DNA of 16,368 nucleotides, taken from contig JAFXEA010000137.1 of assembly GCA_017521065.1 (NCBI GenBank), positions 1 through 16,368 of the forward strand. Reading direction: 5' to 3'. This DNA comes from Kiritimatiellia bacterium. GTDB lineage: Bacteria; Verrucomicrobiota; Kiritimatiellia; RFP12; UBA1067. Shown in pieces: positions 7,014-13,824 of the stretch. The notes below the pieces were generated by a model that made no database searches, was not told the DNA's origin, and was given only the letters and a program-made list of their open reading frames with translations. Each line of letters starts with the position of its first letter. The stretch's first letter is position 1. The translations under genes and the position numbers were made by a program.

Positions 7014-8398
7014 TGATGTTGACGAGACGGTCTTTTTTGTCTGCGACAGCCGCTACTGCGGCGACTGCATCCTGGCGTATCTGGGCGGCAGAAGAGGGGC
7101 TGCCCGCCTATTACGGCGATCATCTTGCGGATGTGGCGAGAAAGGTGAACCGGCTCAAGAAGACGTGCTGCGACGGCTTCTGGTTCCTGACTGATCTTCA
7201 TGTTCCGTCAAACCGTTGCGTTTCGGGACGTCTGCTTGCGCGCCTTACGGCCGAGACGGGAATGAAGAAGGTCCTGTGCGGCGGCGACCATGTTGAGGCG
7301 TTTGGAGGAAAGGATTCCATCGACCGTACGATCGCCGACTATCAGGAGAAGTGGGTTCGTACAATTGAGCGGGCTGGCGGTGAATTCTTCCCGGCGAAAG
7401 GGAACCATGACTTTACGATCCGCAAGTCGATGGCAGTGAAGGAGGGCTTCACTTATTCCGGAACCCGTGCGCGAGACATCCTGATGGATACGGATGCAGT
7501 CCGGAAACGGGCGGTCACAAACCCTGACGATCCTGAGGCATGCTACTATTACGTGGACGAGCCGGCGGCGCGGCTTCGCTATATAGTGGCAGATTCGTCG
7601 GATCGCATCGCGACCGACCGCACTTACTGGGCCGTCGAATACGGAATCCGCGATCCTCAACTTACATGGCTGGCGGAAAAGGCTCTAAAAGGAATTCCAG
7701 CGGGCTGGACCGCTGTCGTAATGCAGCACATACCGGTTGCGGAGATTGTCTCGTGTGAAGATAAGGGTCTTAAGGCGATGGTCGGGTGGCGCCGGATGCT
7801 TGAAGCATACCAGAACCGGCGGAAAGTCACCATCTACGGCAAGACATTCGATTTCACCAAGGCGCGGGGACGCATACTCTGTGACATCACGGGCCATGAG
7901 CACGCAGAGCGTCAGACATGTCTTGATGGATTGTGGCACATTACGGAACCGTGCGATGCGGCGTACCGCGATTACATCAACGGTTCAAGCCCGTGGAGCC
8001 CGAATCTGCCAGTCAAGGAGCGTGGAACGGTCTTCGAGCAGACGTTCGATGCCGTACAGATAGACAAGAACAGGCGTATGCTTCACCTGACACGCGTTGG
8101 TGGCGGCGGCGATCGGACAATCCACCTCAAAGGATATTCGATGAGGCCTGGAGAAATGCTCGGTTTCAAAACCATGCGGATTGCCGGCCCCGTGACCTGG
8201 GGGACATACGACGCATCTCGCATTACGCGCCGTCCCAATCCTCAAAACCGCTACAGCCATTTCTACTCCTATCACAGCGATGTTGCCGGGATCGCCTCTG
8301 ACGGAACCGTCACAGCGAAGAAGCCGGGCGAATGCATTGTCGTGGCGCTCGACGGTGCGGGTTGCAAGGAGCTTTTCCCGTTGACTGTGACGGCGTAG
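7010..8398 (+). CDS. Tat-exported calcineurin-like metallophosphoesterase with C-terminal Ig-like tail
   Basis: 462 residues. Three ATG codons in a row (7010, 7013, 7016) can start it; the AGGA at 7003-7006 best suits the second or third. The start carries a twin-arginine signal (LTRRSFLSA, then an Ala-rich core), so it is probably folded before export. All metal-binding motifs of calcineurin-like phosphoesterases are present in order: Asp62-x-His64, GGDH with Asp93, GNHD at 131-134, MQHIP with His240 and GHEH with His296 and His298. The last roughly 70 residues (SDVAGIASDGTVTAKKPGE and onward) resemble a Big2 bacterial Ig-like domain. The substrate is unknown; context between two glycosidases hints at a phosphorylated glycan or a nucleotide-sugar-like compound, which is inference. 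A weak hairpin at 8388-8408 spans its stop codon but lacks a T-run. Confidence 0.88.
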   Translation: MMMLTRRSFLSATAATAATASWRIWAAEEGLPAYYGDHLADVARKVNRLKKTCCDGFWFLTDLHVPSNRCVSGRLLARLTAETGMKKVLCGGDHVEAFGGKDSIDRTIADYQEKWVRTIERAGGEFFPAKGNHDFTIRKSMAVKEGFTYSGTRARDILMDTDAVRKRAVTNPDDPEACYYYVDEPAARLRYIVADSSDRIATDRTYWAVEYGIRDPQLTWLAEKALKGIPAGWTAVVMQHIPVAEIVSCEDKGLKAMVGWRRMLEAYQNRRKVTIYGKTFDFTKARGRILCDITGHEHAERQTCLDGLWHITEPCDAAYRDYINGSSPWSPNLPVKERGTVFEQTFDAVQIDKNRRMLHLTRVGGGGDRTIHLKGYSMRPGEMLGFKTMRIAGPVTWGTYDASRITRRPNPQNRYSHFYSYHSDVAGIASDGTVTAKKPGECIVVALDGAGCKELFPLTVTA

Positions 8399-8429
8399 TT
8401 TGCTGTCAATGGCGGAAGTGACGCTGTTG

Positions 8430-8438
8430 TGGTAGAAT
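8430..8438 (+). promoter_or_regulatory. Predicted extended -10 promoter for the GH127 gene
   Basis: TGGTAGAAT matches TGn plus a TATAAT-like hexamer (TAGAAT at 8433-8438) in the 75-base gap before the arabinofuranosidase gene. No strong -35 is seen. It resembles the elements before the 3931 gene and secY, suggesting a shared housekeeping sigma preference. Transcription would start near base 8445. Confidence 0.45.
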
Positions 8439-8473
8439 GTAGATATTGAATTCAAACAGGAGATGGATTGAAG

Positions 8474-10393
8474 ATGAAAATCAGACTTGAAACACTTTTT
8501 GCTGTAACGATGACTGTTGCCACGGTGGCTTCTTCTGCAATGGCTGCCGCTCTGGATTCATCTGCCGGGCTTGGCAATGTCCGGCTCAAGGGATATCTTG
8601 GTGGACGGCTCGATGCCATGATCGAGCGCCATGTCGCAGGTACGGATGCCGATTACATCACTGCGGCCTTCATGGAGAAGACAGAGACGAAAGGATGGTG
8701 GCAGACCGAGTTCTGGGGCAAGTGGATGCATTCCGCCGTTCCGTATTCTGTGTATCTGCAGGGCGGTACGCCCAAAACATTGCGTCTGAACGAATCAATC
8801 AGGCGCGGAATCGACCGCATGCTGTCTTCGCAGGAGCCCTGCGGCTACATCGGAAACTATCCCGATGAGCTGCGCTGCGGCGAAGGTTGGGACGTGTGGG
8901 GCATGAAGTATACCATGATGGGGCTGCTCCATTATTATGACGCCACGAAAGACGAGAATACGCTCGCCGCATGCCGCCGCCTGTGTGATTACCTGATTGG
9001 CGAGATCGGCCCCGGCGGACGCCGCGGACGCGAGCTTTGGCAGACGGGCAACTGGTCGGGCTACGCCAGTTCATCGATTCTCGAACCTGTGATGTGGCTT
9101 TACAACCGCACAAAGGATGCCAGATACCTTGATTTCGCTTCCTACATCGTCAAAGGGATGACAGAGCCGGAGAAGGGTCCTCGCCTTTTGGATCTCGCAC
9201 TCAAAGGAGTGTCTGTAGCAGACCGAAACGAGAAAGGATACACCCGCAACCGAGAGTGGTCGTATGTCTGCAAATACGGTCGCTCAAAGGCGTATGAGAT
9301 GATGAGCTGCTACCAGGGGTTGATTGAATATTTCGAGGTGACGGGGCGACGCGATCTGCTTGATGCTGCGGTGAAGACAGCCGAGGACATAGTACGCGAA
9401 GAGGTTAACCTTGCTGGTGGATGCGCGTCGTCAGAAGCGTGGTTTCACGGATCGCGCAAGCAGCACCTGCCTTACGAGCGTCTTCAGGAAACCTGTGTGA
9501 CGACAACGTGGATGCGCTTCTGCGAGAAGCTTCTCGATATCACTGGCGATTCCAAATGGGCCGATCAGATTGAACGCACGTTCTACAACGCATATCTAGC
9601 GGCGATGAAATCTGACGGTTCAGAGTTCGCCGGATATACCCCGCTTTCCGGCAACCGCTGGCACGGACAGCACCATTGCTATATGCATACTGACTGCTGC
9701 ACCGCTAACGGCCCGAGGGGATTTCTCTGCTTCCTGAAGAAGTTCTTCCGCGTAAAGGATGGCGTTGCTGAATTCAACTTCTACGGATCCGCCTTGGTCA
9801 AGGCAGATCTTCCTGACGGCGGCAAGGTTTCCTTTGACGTGTATTCGCTCTATCCGCGTACGGACTCGGTCCGTATCGTAAGCCATACCACCGGGAATGT
9901 TCCGGTAAGGTTCCGCATCCCTGCATGGAGCGCCATATCGGAGGTAAAGTTGAACGGCACGCCTCTTTCCGGTGTCGAAGCGGGCAGATATTTCACCGTC
10001 TCCCGCGAATGGAAGCTTGGTGACATTGTGGAGCTCAAGTTCGATATGCCTGTCGTCGCGCATAGGCTTGAGAGCAATGTCGCGTTCACGCGCGGACCGG
10101 TCGTCCTTGCGCGAGACAGCCGCTTTGCCGATGGTGACATGACGATGCCGTTCCGTCGCGAAGCGTTCAAGGATGGTGAGACTGTGCCGACTTTCACTGC
10201 GGTGCATTCACCTTCCGATGACATATGGATGGCCTTTTCGGCGACACTTCCAATCGGTTCGCACTCCGAGAACCCTGAGTCCGCCAATCCTACGACAGTA
10301 TTCTTCTGCGACTACGCCTCTGCCGGAAACACCTGGCATCGCGACAACCATTATCGCATCTGGTTCCCCATGGAGTTAGGACCTCAGGACTGA
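8474..10393 (+). CDS. Secreted GH127-type beta-L-arabinofuranosidase (DUF1680 family)
   Basis: 639 residues from the ATG at 8474; an in-frame TTG at 8468 sits too close to the AGGAGA at 8458-8463. A signal peptide ends near ASSAMAA. Residues about 40-425 are an (alpha/alpha)6 barrel, followed by beta domains (FRIPAWS, VKLNG, RGPVVLA) typical of this family. In the characterised bifidobacterial HypBA1, a Glu and a zinc-bound Cys are catalytic; the matching LQETC gives Glu339 and Cys341, and the paired Cys408-Cys409 in DCCTANGPRG matches the later zinc ligands. The further Cys two residues before that pair is Thr here, so the zinc site may differ. These enzymes release beta-L-arabinofuranose from hydroxyproline-linked glycans or pectic side chains. 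It is preceded by its own promoter and is likely periplasmic or secreted. GH146, a relative, cannot be excluded. Confidence 0.9.
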   Translation: MKIRLETLFAVTMTVATVASSAMAAALDSSAGLGNVRLKGYLGGRLDAMIERHVAGTDADYITAAFMEKTETKGWWQTEFWGKWMHSAVPYSVYLQGGTPKTLRLNESIRRGIDRMLSSQEPCGYIGNYPDELRCGEGWDVWGMKYTMMGLLHYYDATKDENTLAACRRLCDYLIGEIGPGGRRGRELWQTGNWSGYASSSILEPVMWLYNRTKDARYLDFASYIVKGMTEPEKGPRLLDLALKGVSVADRNEKGYTRNREWSYVCKYGRSKAYEMMSCYQGLIEYFEVTGRRDLLDAAVKTAEDIVREEVNLAGGCASSEAWFHGSRKQHLPYERLQETCVTTTWMRFCEKLLDITGDSKWADQIERTFYNAYLAAMKSDGSEFAGYTPLSGNRWHGQHHCYMHTDCCTANGPRGFLCFLKKFFRVKDGVAEFNFYGSALVKADLPDGGKVSFDVYSLYPRTDSVRIVSHTTGNVPVRFRIPAWSAISEVKLNGTPLSGVEAGRYFTVSREWKLGDIVELKFDMPVVAHRLESNVAFTRGPVVLARDSRFADGDMTMPFRREAFKDGETVPTFTAVHSPSDDIWMAFSATLPIGSHSENPESANPTTVFFCDYASAGNTWHRDNHYRIWFPMELGPQD

Positions 10394-10400
10394 CGGACGG

Positions 10401-10691
10401 CTACGCGAAAAATAAGACGGCATGGCCATCGTCTTCATGTCGGCTACGACTTGGGTGTATGAATCCTCGTTCCCATTTCTCAATGCCCGCATGAATGCCA
10501 TCGCGACATCCTTCAGATGATTTGCCAGCTTTCCCATCTTTGCCAGCATCTTTACGCTCTGGCTTGTTGTCGAGTGTGCGCTCCTCGAAGCGGAGAGATA
10601 TGGCATCAAGGTCGAGAGCAAGACCGTTCGCATCATAACGAAACACATCTTCAAACGAGAATAAGGACGCATCAGCTTCAACCGACTTCAT
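10401..10691 (-). CDS. Doubtful small ORF, possibly a frameshifted gene
   Basis: A 96-residue frame starting with ATG at 10691, with no recognised family. Its first half (FSFEDVFRYDANGLALDLD, then AISLRFEERTLDN) reads like a real protein with balanced codon use. The second half is Lys-, Gly- and Arg-rich. The +1 frame, open from 10681 to 10376, reads more like protein over the second half (KMLAKMGKLANHLKDVAMAF, ALRNGNEDSYTQVV), so a gene broken by one frameshift near base 10560 is an alternative. The +1 frame would overlap the end of the GH127 gene by 18 bases tail to tail. No convincing ribosome-binding site or promoter is visible. It lies downstream of the tmRNA on the same strand. Confidence 0.3.
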   Translation of the reverse strand: MKSVEADASLFSFEDVFRYDANGLALDLDAISLRFEERTLDNKPERKDAGKDGKAGKSSEGCRDGIHAGIEKWERGFIHPSRSRHEDDGHAVLFFA

Positions 10692-10807
10692 CCCGCCAGC
10701 GGCAATGACAATGCAGCCCGCCTACGCTTCCCCGAAGCTTCGGTGCGGCACCGGTCTTTCCCTTCGGGTTCGGCTCTGCCTCGCCCTATGGCTCGCCGAG
10801 CGAAGGC
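10692..10807. other. Palindrome-rich spacer downstream of ssrA
   Basis: This stretch holds several short inverted repeats: a perfect 12-base palindrome CCGAAGCTTCGG at 10732-10743, CGGTGC next to GCACCG-like arms around it, CCCTTCGGG, and GCTCGCCGAGC just beside the tmRNA 3' end. No T-run follows any stem, so none is a classical intrinsic terminator, although one could help end or process the ssrA transcript. It may be a REP-like intergenic element; a genome-wide copy search would settle that. Confidence 0.35.
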
Positions 10808-11160
10808 TGGTGGAGGTGGGGGGAGTCGAACCCCCGTCCGAAATAGCTTCAACCAAACTTCTACGCGTGTATCCTGCCTTTGATCTCGCAAGAGGTATGC
10901 CAACAGGCGGGCTTATCCTCAGGCAACCGTTCGGTTATACGAACTTCGGCGCCCGAGCGGAGAGCTCCGAAGCAAGTCCTGCTGAGTTATGCCGCGGCGG
11001 CTTAGCAGGCGTCTGCCGGGCGACATCGGGGCTGTAATTAAGCCGCGAGAGCGTAATCGTTGTTCGCGATTATTGTTTTATCGGATGATTAACGAGGCCA
11101 ACCGACATCCTCGACGCGCGATCTGATCTCCACGTATCCCGTCGAAACCGGATCACCCCC
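10808..11160 (-). ncRNA. ssrA: tmRNA (transfer-messenger RNA)
   Basis: Rescues ribosomes stalled on broken mRNAs and tags the products for proteolysis. On the minus strand the RNA begins GGGGGUGAUCCGGUUUCGAC and ends CCACCUCCACCA, with CCA encoded. The seven-base acceptor stem pairs fully and keeps the G3.U wobble that alanyl-tRNA synthetase reads. A T-arm with GGGGG-UUCGACU-CCCCC is clear. The tag frame, minus strand 11067 to 11038, reads GCG AAC AAC GAU UAC GCU CUC GCG GCU then UAA, that is ANNDYALAA; with the charged alanine the tag is AANNDYALAA, ending in the ClpXP-type ALAA. The resume codon is preceded by UAAUC, like the UAGUC determinant in other tmRNAs. Length 353 bases is normal for a one-piece tmRNA. 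Protein-like frames on either strand here are spurious. Confidence 0.97.
11038..11067 (-). other. tmRNA tag-peptide reading frame (ANNDYALAA, stop)
   Basis: Nine codons plus UAA within ssrA encode the proteolysis tag. The resume codon is GCG. The ending YALAA is as in E. coli (ANDENYALAA), while the middle is one residue shorter. Confidence 0.92.
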
Positions 11161-11183
11161 ATTAGGGATAAAAAACAACGCAT

Positions 11184-11212
11184 ATTATATGTGTTGCGCC
11201 AAATGTAGTCAA
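11184..11212 (-). promoter_or_regulatory. Strong predicted sigma-70-type promoter of ssrA
   Basis: Minus-strand TTGACT (plus 11207-11212) and TATAAT (plus 11184-11189) are separated by exactly 17 bases. Transcription would start near 11177, giving a 5' leader of about 17 bases that RNase P would remove at 11160. The quality of the match suits a stable RNA gene. Confidence 0.75.
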
Positions 11213-11243
11213 TACCGTTTGTTCATTTATTTTCACATTCATA

Positions 11244-11272
11244 TTGAATTTGAAGATGCCATTTGGTAAAAT
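11244..11272 (+). promoter_or_regulatory. Predicted promoter of the secY operon
   Basis: TTGAAT at 11244-11249 and TAAAAT at 11267-11272 are 17 bases apart, and TGG precedes the -10, giving an extended -10. It is divergent from the ssrA promoter, with 31 bases between the two -35 hexamers. Transcription would start near 11279, about 36 bases before the secY ATG. Confidence 0.65.
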
Positions 11273-11314
11273 GTGCGCTTATTCAACTTATTAAAAGGTT
11301 AACGGAGCATAAAT

Positions 11315-12706
11315 ATGGCAATGTGGAAAGGTTTTTCTAACGCGTTCAGGATTCCCGAACTGCGGAAGAAAATTTTTGTCACTTTGGGTCTTGTGGCGGT
11401 TTGCCGTCTCATCTCGCAGGTTCCCGCCCCGGGCGTTGATTGGCAGACCCTTCAGCGTACGATTGAGGATATCCGCACATCTACGGGCGGCGGTCTTCTT
11501 GATTGGCTTAACGTCTTTACCGGCGGCGGTTTCGATCAGTGCGCCATTGGCTTCCTTTCGATCTGGCCCTACATTTCGGCTCAGATTGTGATTCAGCTTC
11601 TCTCATCCGTGATCCCTTCGCTTGAGAAGATGAAGAAGGAAGGTGAATCGGGCCGTCAGCAGCTCGCGCAGATTACTCGCTATTTGACCATCTTCCTCTG
11701 CATTGTTCAGTCCTGGGGCATCTCCACTGCTCTTATGCATCCTGAAATGCTTTCCTCCGCATTTGGCGGCGTTCAGATCGTTGCGAACCCTGGTCTTGGA
11801 TTCCAGATCATGACGGTCATCGGCATGACATCCGCTGCGCTTTTCGTGATGTGGATTGCCGACCAGATCACCACGTTCGGTATCGGAAACGGTGCGTCCC
11901 TGATCATCATGATCAATATCACCTCCCGTCTTCCTGAAGCCATATTCTCCGCATGGGAGCGCTATTTCGGATATAACGGCGTTGCCGCGACCCGTTCCCC
12001 CGTTGAACTCGTGCTTCTCCTTCTTTTCGGCTTTGCCGTTGTGATGGGTACGGTTCTGCTCACTCAGGGTATCCGCAAGATTGCGATCCACTCCACCCGC
12101 CGCAGCGCGGCTGGCGGTGCCACCTACGGCATGCAGCAGACGTTCATGCCGCTGCGTGTCAACTACACGGGCGTCATGCCGATCATCTTCGCTCAGCCGA
12201 TCCTTCAGATCCCTGGCTTCCTCGCCCGCTACATCCCCACCGATGCAACAGGAGCCATGGGATGGCTTCGCTCCTTCTTCATGCAGCTTGCGGATATGAG
12301 CAGCCCGGTGCACCTTCTCGTGTACGCCGCGTTCATCATGTTCTTCGCGTTCTTCTGGGTTGCAACGCAGTTCAATGCGATCGACATCTCCGAGAACCTC
12401 AAGAAGGATGGCTCCTACTTGCCCGGCATCCGCCCTGGCCTTGCGACGGCTGAGTACCTTGATGCTGTCATGACGCGCATCACGCTCATCGGCGGTACTG
12501 GACTTCTCGTTGTTGCGCTTCTCCCGCAGGTTCTTAACGGTGCTATGCAGGTTCCGTGGGCGATCGCCTCGTTCTTCGGCGGTACGTCACTCCTCATCAT
12601 TGTCGGTGTGGCTCTTGATACGCTCCGCATCATGGAATCCCACCTCCTCGTGCGCAAGTACGATGGATTCCTTGCCCATGGCAAGCTTCGTGGCCGTCAC
12701 GGTTAA
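11315..12706 (+). CDS. secY: Preprotein translocase subunit SecY
   Basis: The channel-forming subunit of the SecYEG translocon in the inner membrane. At 463 residues it is slightly longer than E. coli SecY (about 443). Family segments seen include FRIPELRKKIFVTLGLV at the start, FLSIWPYISAQIVIQLL in the second transmembrane segment, TRYLTIFLCIVQSWG, IADQITTFGIGNGASLIIM, the cytosolic loop GGATYGMQQTFMPLRVNYTGVMPIIFA, and PGIRPGLATAEYLD before the last two helices. Ten transmembrane segments are consistent with the hydrophobic pattern. The ATG has GGAG seven bases upstream and a strong promoter. Unlike the usual spc operon, no ribosomal protein genes flank it; the ACT-domain gene follows after 14 bases. 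It could in principle be a second SecY, but its conservation argues for the main one. Confidence 0.96.
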   Translation: MAMWKGFSNAFRIPELRKKIFVTLGLVAVCRLISQVPAPGVDWQTLQRTIEDIRTSTGGGLLDWLNVFTGGGFDQCAIGFLSIWPYISAQIVIQLLSSVIPSLEKMKKEGESGRQQLAQITRYLTIFLCIVQSWGISTALMHPEMLSSAFGGVQIVANPGLGFQIMTVIGMTSAALFVMWIADQITTFGIGNGASLIIMINITSRLPEAIFSAWERYFGYNGVAATRSPVELVLLLLFGFAVVMGTVLLTQGIRKIAIHSTRRSAAGGATYGMQQTFMPLRVNYTGVMPIIFAQPILQIPGFLARYIPTDATGAMGWLRSFFMQLADMSSPVHLLVYAAFIMFFAFFWVATQFNAIDISENLKKDGSYLPGIRPGLATAEYLDAVMTRITLIGGTGLLVVALLPQVLNGAMQVPWAIASFFGGTSLLIIVGVALDTLRIMESHLLVRKYDGFLAHGKLRGRHG

Positions 12707-12720
12707 AAAGGTGTGGTGAA

Positions 12721-12993
12721 ATGGACAAGGTTGTAATAACGGTTGTCGGCAAGGACACGATCGGCATTCTCGCCAAGACGTGCACCTACCTTGCCGACAA
12801 TGGGGTGAACATCCTTGACATATCCCAGACGATTGTCCAGGACTATTTCAACATGATGATGATAGCCGATGTGAAGGGGGCTACGAAGCCTTTCGACGAC
12901 ATCGGCTCTGAACTCGCCGCACTTGGTCGCAACATTGGTGTCCAGATCAAGTGTCAACGCGAGGAGATTTTTGACAAGATGCACCGCATCTGA
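12721..12993 (+). CDS. ACT domain-containing protein (UPF0237 type)
   Basis: A 90-residue single ACT domain. The sequence KVVITVVGKDTIGILAKTCT begins the fold, followed by LADNGVNILDISQTIVQDYF and MMMIADVKG, the beta-alpha-beta-beta-alpha-beta pattern of the UPF0237 family, at full family length. ACT domains bind amino acids or other small ligands and regulate partner enzymes; in many bacteria this gene lies next to a PFL-like (DUF711-type) gene, which is absent here. The ATG has an AAGGTG ribosome-binding site. It sits in an operon between secY and nagB. Its ligand and partner are unknown. Confidence 0.9.
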   Translation: MDKVVITVVGKDTIGILAKTCTYLADNGVNILDISQTIVQDYFNMMMIADVKGATKPFDDIGSELAALGRNIGVQIKCQREEIFDKMHRI

Positions 12994-12998
12994 CACAG

Positions 12999-13015
12999 TT
13001 GCGCCAAATGCGCAA
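12999..13015. promoter_or_regulatory. Palindrome upstream of nagB
   Basis: TTGCGC and GCGCAA form a perfect inverted repeat around CAAAT in the 39-base gap before nagB. It may bind a dimeric regulator or form a weak hairpin in the mRNA. The left part, GTTGCGCCAAATG, also occurs at 11193-11205 in the ssrA promoter spacer. Function is inferred. Confidence 0.3.
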
Positions 13016-13032
13016 ACGAAAGGAACCGAAAG

Positions 13033-13809
13033 ATGGAAATCGTAATCTGCAAAACCAAGGAAGAGGCAAGCCGTAAGGCCGCCGAAATGATCACCGCCGC
13101 AGTCAAGAAGAATCCCAAGATCGTGTTGGGCTTGGCGACGGGTTCCACCCCTGTGCCCATGTACAAGGAGATGATCAAGGCCGTTAAGGCGAAGAAGGTT
13201 TCCTACAAGCAGGTTCGCACGTGGAATCTTGATGAATACTGGGGCCTTCCCGGTACTCATGACCAGAGCTACCGCTACTTCATGGACAAGAACCTCTTCG
13301 ATTCCATCGACATCAAGAAGTCCAACACCCATGTCCTGAACGGTCTCGCGAAGGATTGGCGCAAGGAGTGCGCGGCGTACGAGGCTCAGATCAAGAAGGC
13401 TGGTGGCATCGACATTCAGGTTCTCGGAATCGGTTCTGATGGCCACATTGCGTTCAACGAGCCGGGGTCCTCGCTTGCGTCCCGTACGCGTCTGGTTTCT
13501 CTCACCCCTCAGACGATCAAGGACAACGCCCGTTTCTTCAAGAAGGCGGCAGACGTTCCGCAGCACGCTCTCTCGATGGGTGTTGGCTCCATCATGGAGG
13601 CCAAGAAGGTTGTTCTTCTTGCTTTCGGCAAGAACAAGGCCGCCGCTGTCGCCGCTGCCGTTGAGGGTGGCGTTTCCCAGTACTGCACGGCTTCTGCGCT
13701 TCAGATGCATCAGGACGCATGGTTCTTCTGTGATGAAGAGGCCGCTTCCAAGCTGAAACTCAAGAAGTATTACGCTTGGCGTGCTGAGGGCGAGCTCTCC
13801 CGCGCATAA
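13033..13809 (+). CDS. nagB: Glucosamine-6-phosphate deaminase
   Basis: Converts glucosamine 6-phosphate to fructose 6-phosphate and ammonia in the cytoplasm, the last step of amino-sugar use. At 258 residues it has family length (E. coli 266). Motifs are LGLATGSTPVPMY for phosphate binding, NLDEYWG with Asp67, and GIGSDGHIAFNEPGSS with Asp136, His138 and Glu143, whose spacing equals the E. coli catalytic Asp141, His143 and Glu148. The 6-phosphogluconolactonase relatives lack this exact set. The ribosome-binding site is AAAGGA. Allosteric GlcNAc-6-phosphate control cannot be judged from the sequence. No nagA is next to it; it is embedded in the secY operon, with a palindrome just upstream that may give separate regulation. 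Confidence 0.95.
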   Translation: MEIVICKTKEEASRKAAEMITAAVKKNPKIVLGLATGSTPVPMYKEMIKAVKAKKVSYKQVRTWNLDEYWGLPGTHDQSYRYFMDKNLFDSIDIKKSNTHVLNGLAKDWRKECAAYEAQIKKAGGIDIQVLGIGSDGHIAFNEPGSSLASRTRLVSLTPQTIKDNARFFKKAADVPQHALSMGVGSIMEAKKVVLLAFGKNKAAAVAAAVEGGVSQYCTASALQMHQDAWFFCDEEAASKLKLKKYYAWRAEGELSRA

Positions 13810-13824
13810 AAGGGGCTTATCCCC

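Noticed and set aside
8388..8408. Hairpin TGACGGC/GCTGTCA as terminator of the phosphoesterase gene
   Set aside because: The stem is short with a wobble and there is no T-run; kept only as a remark in that gene's entry.
10705..11037. Forward open frame of 110 codons, and a minus-strand frame at 10688-10903
   Set aside because: Both run over the tmRNA and its flanking palindromes; the RNA structure explains the sequence and neither frame has protein-like content.
11603..12313. Long minus-strand open frame of 236 codons inside secY
   Set aside because: It is antisense to a strongly conserved secY and has low-complexity His-, Arg- and Gly-rich content caused by secY codon use.
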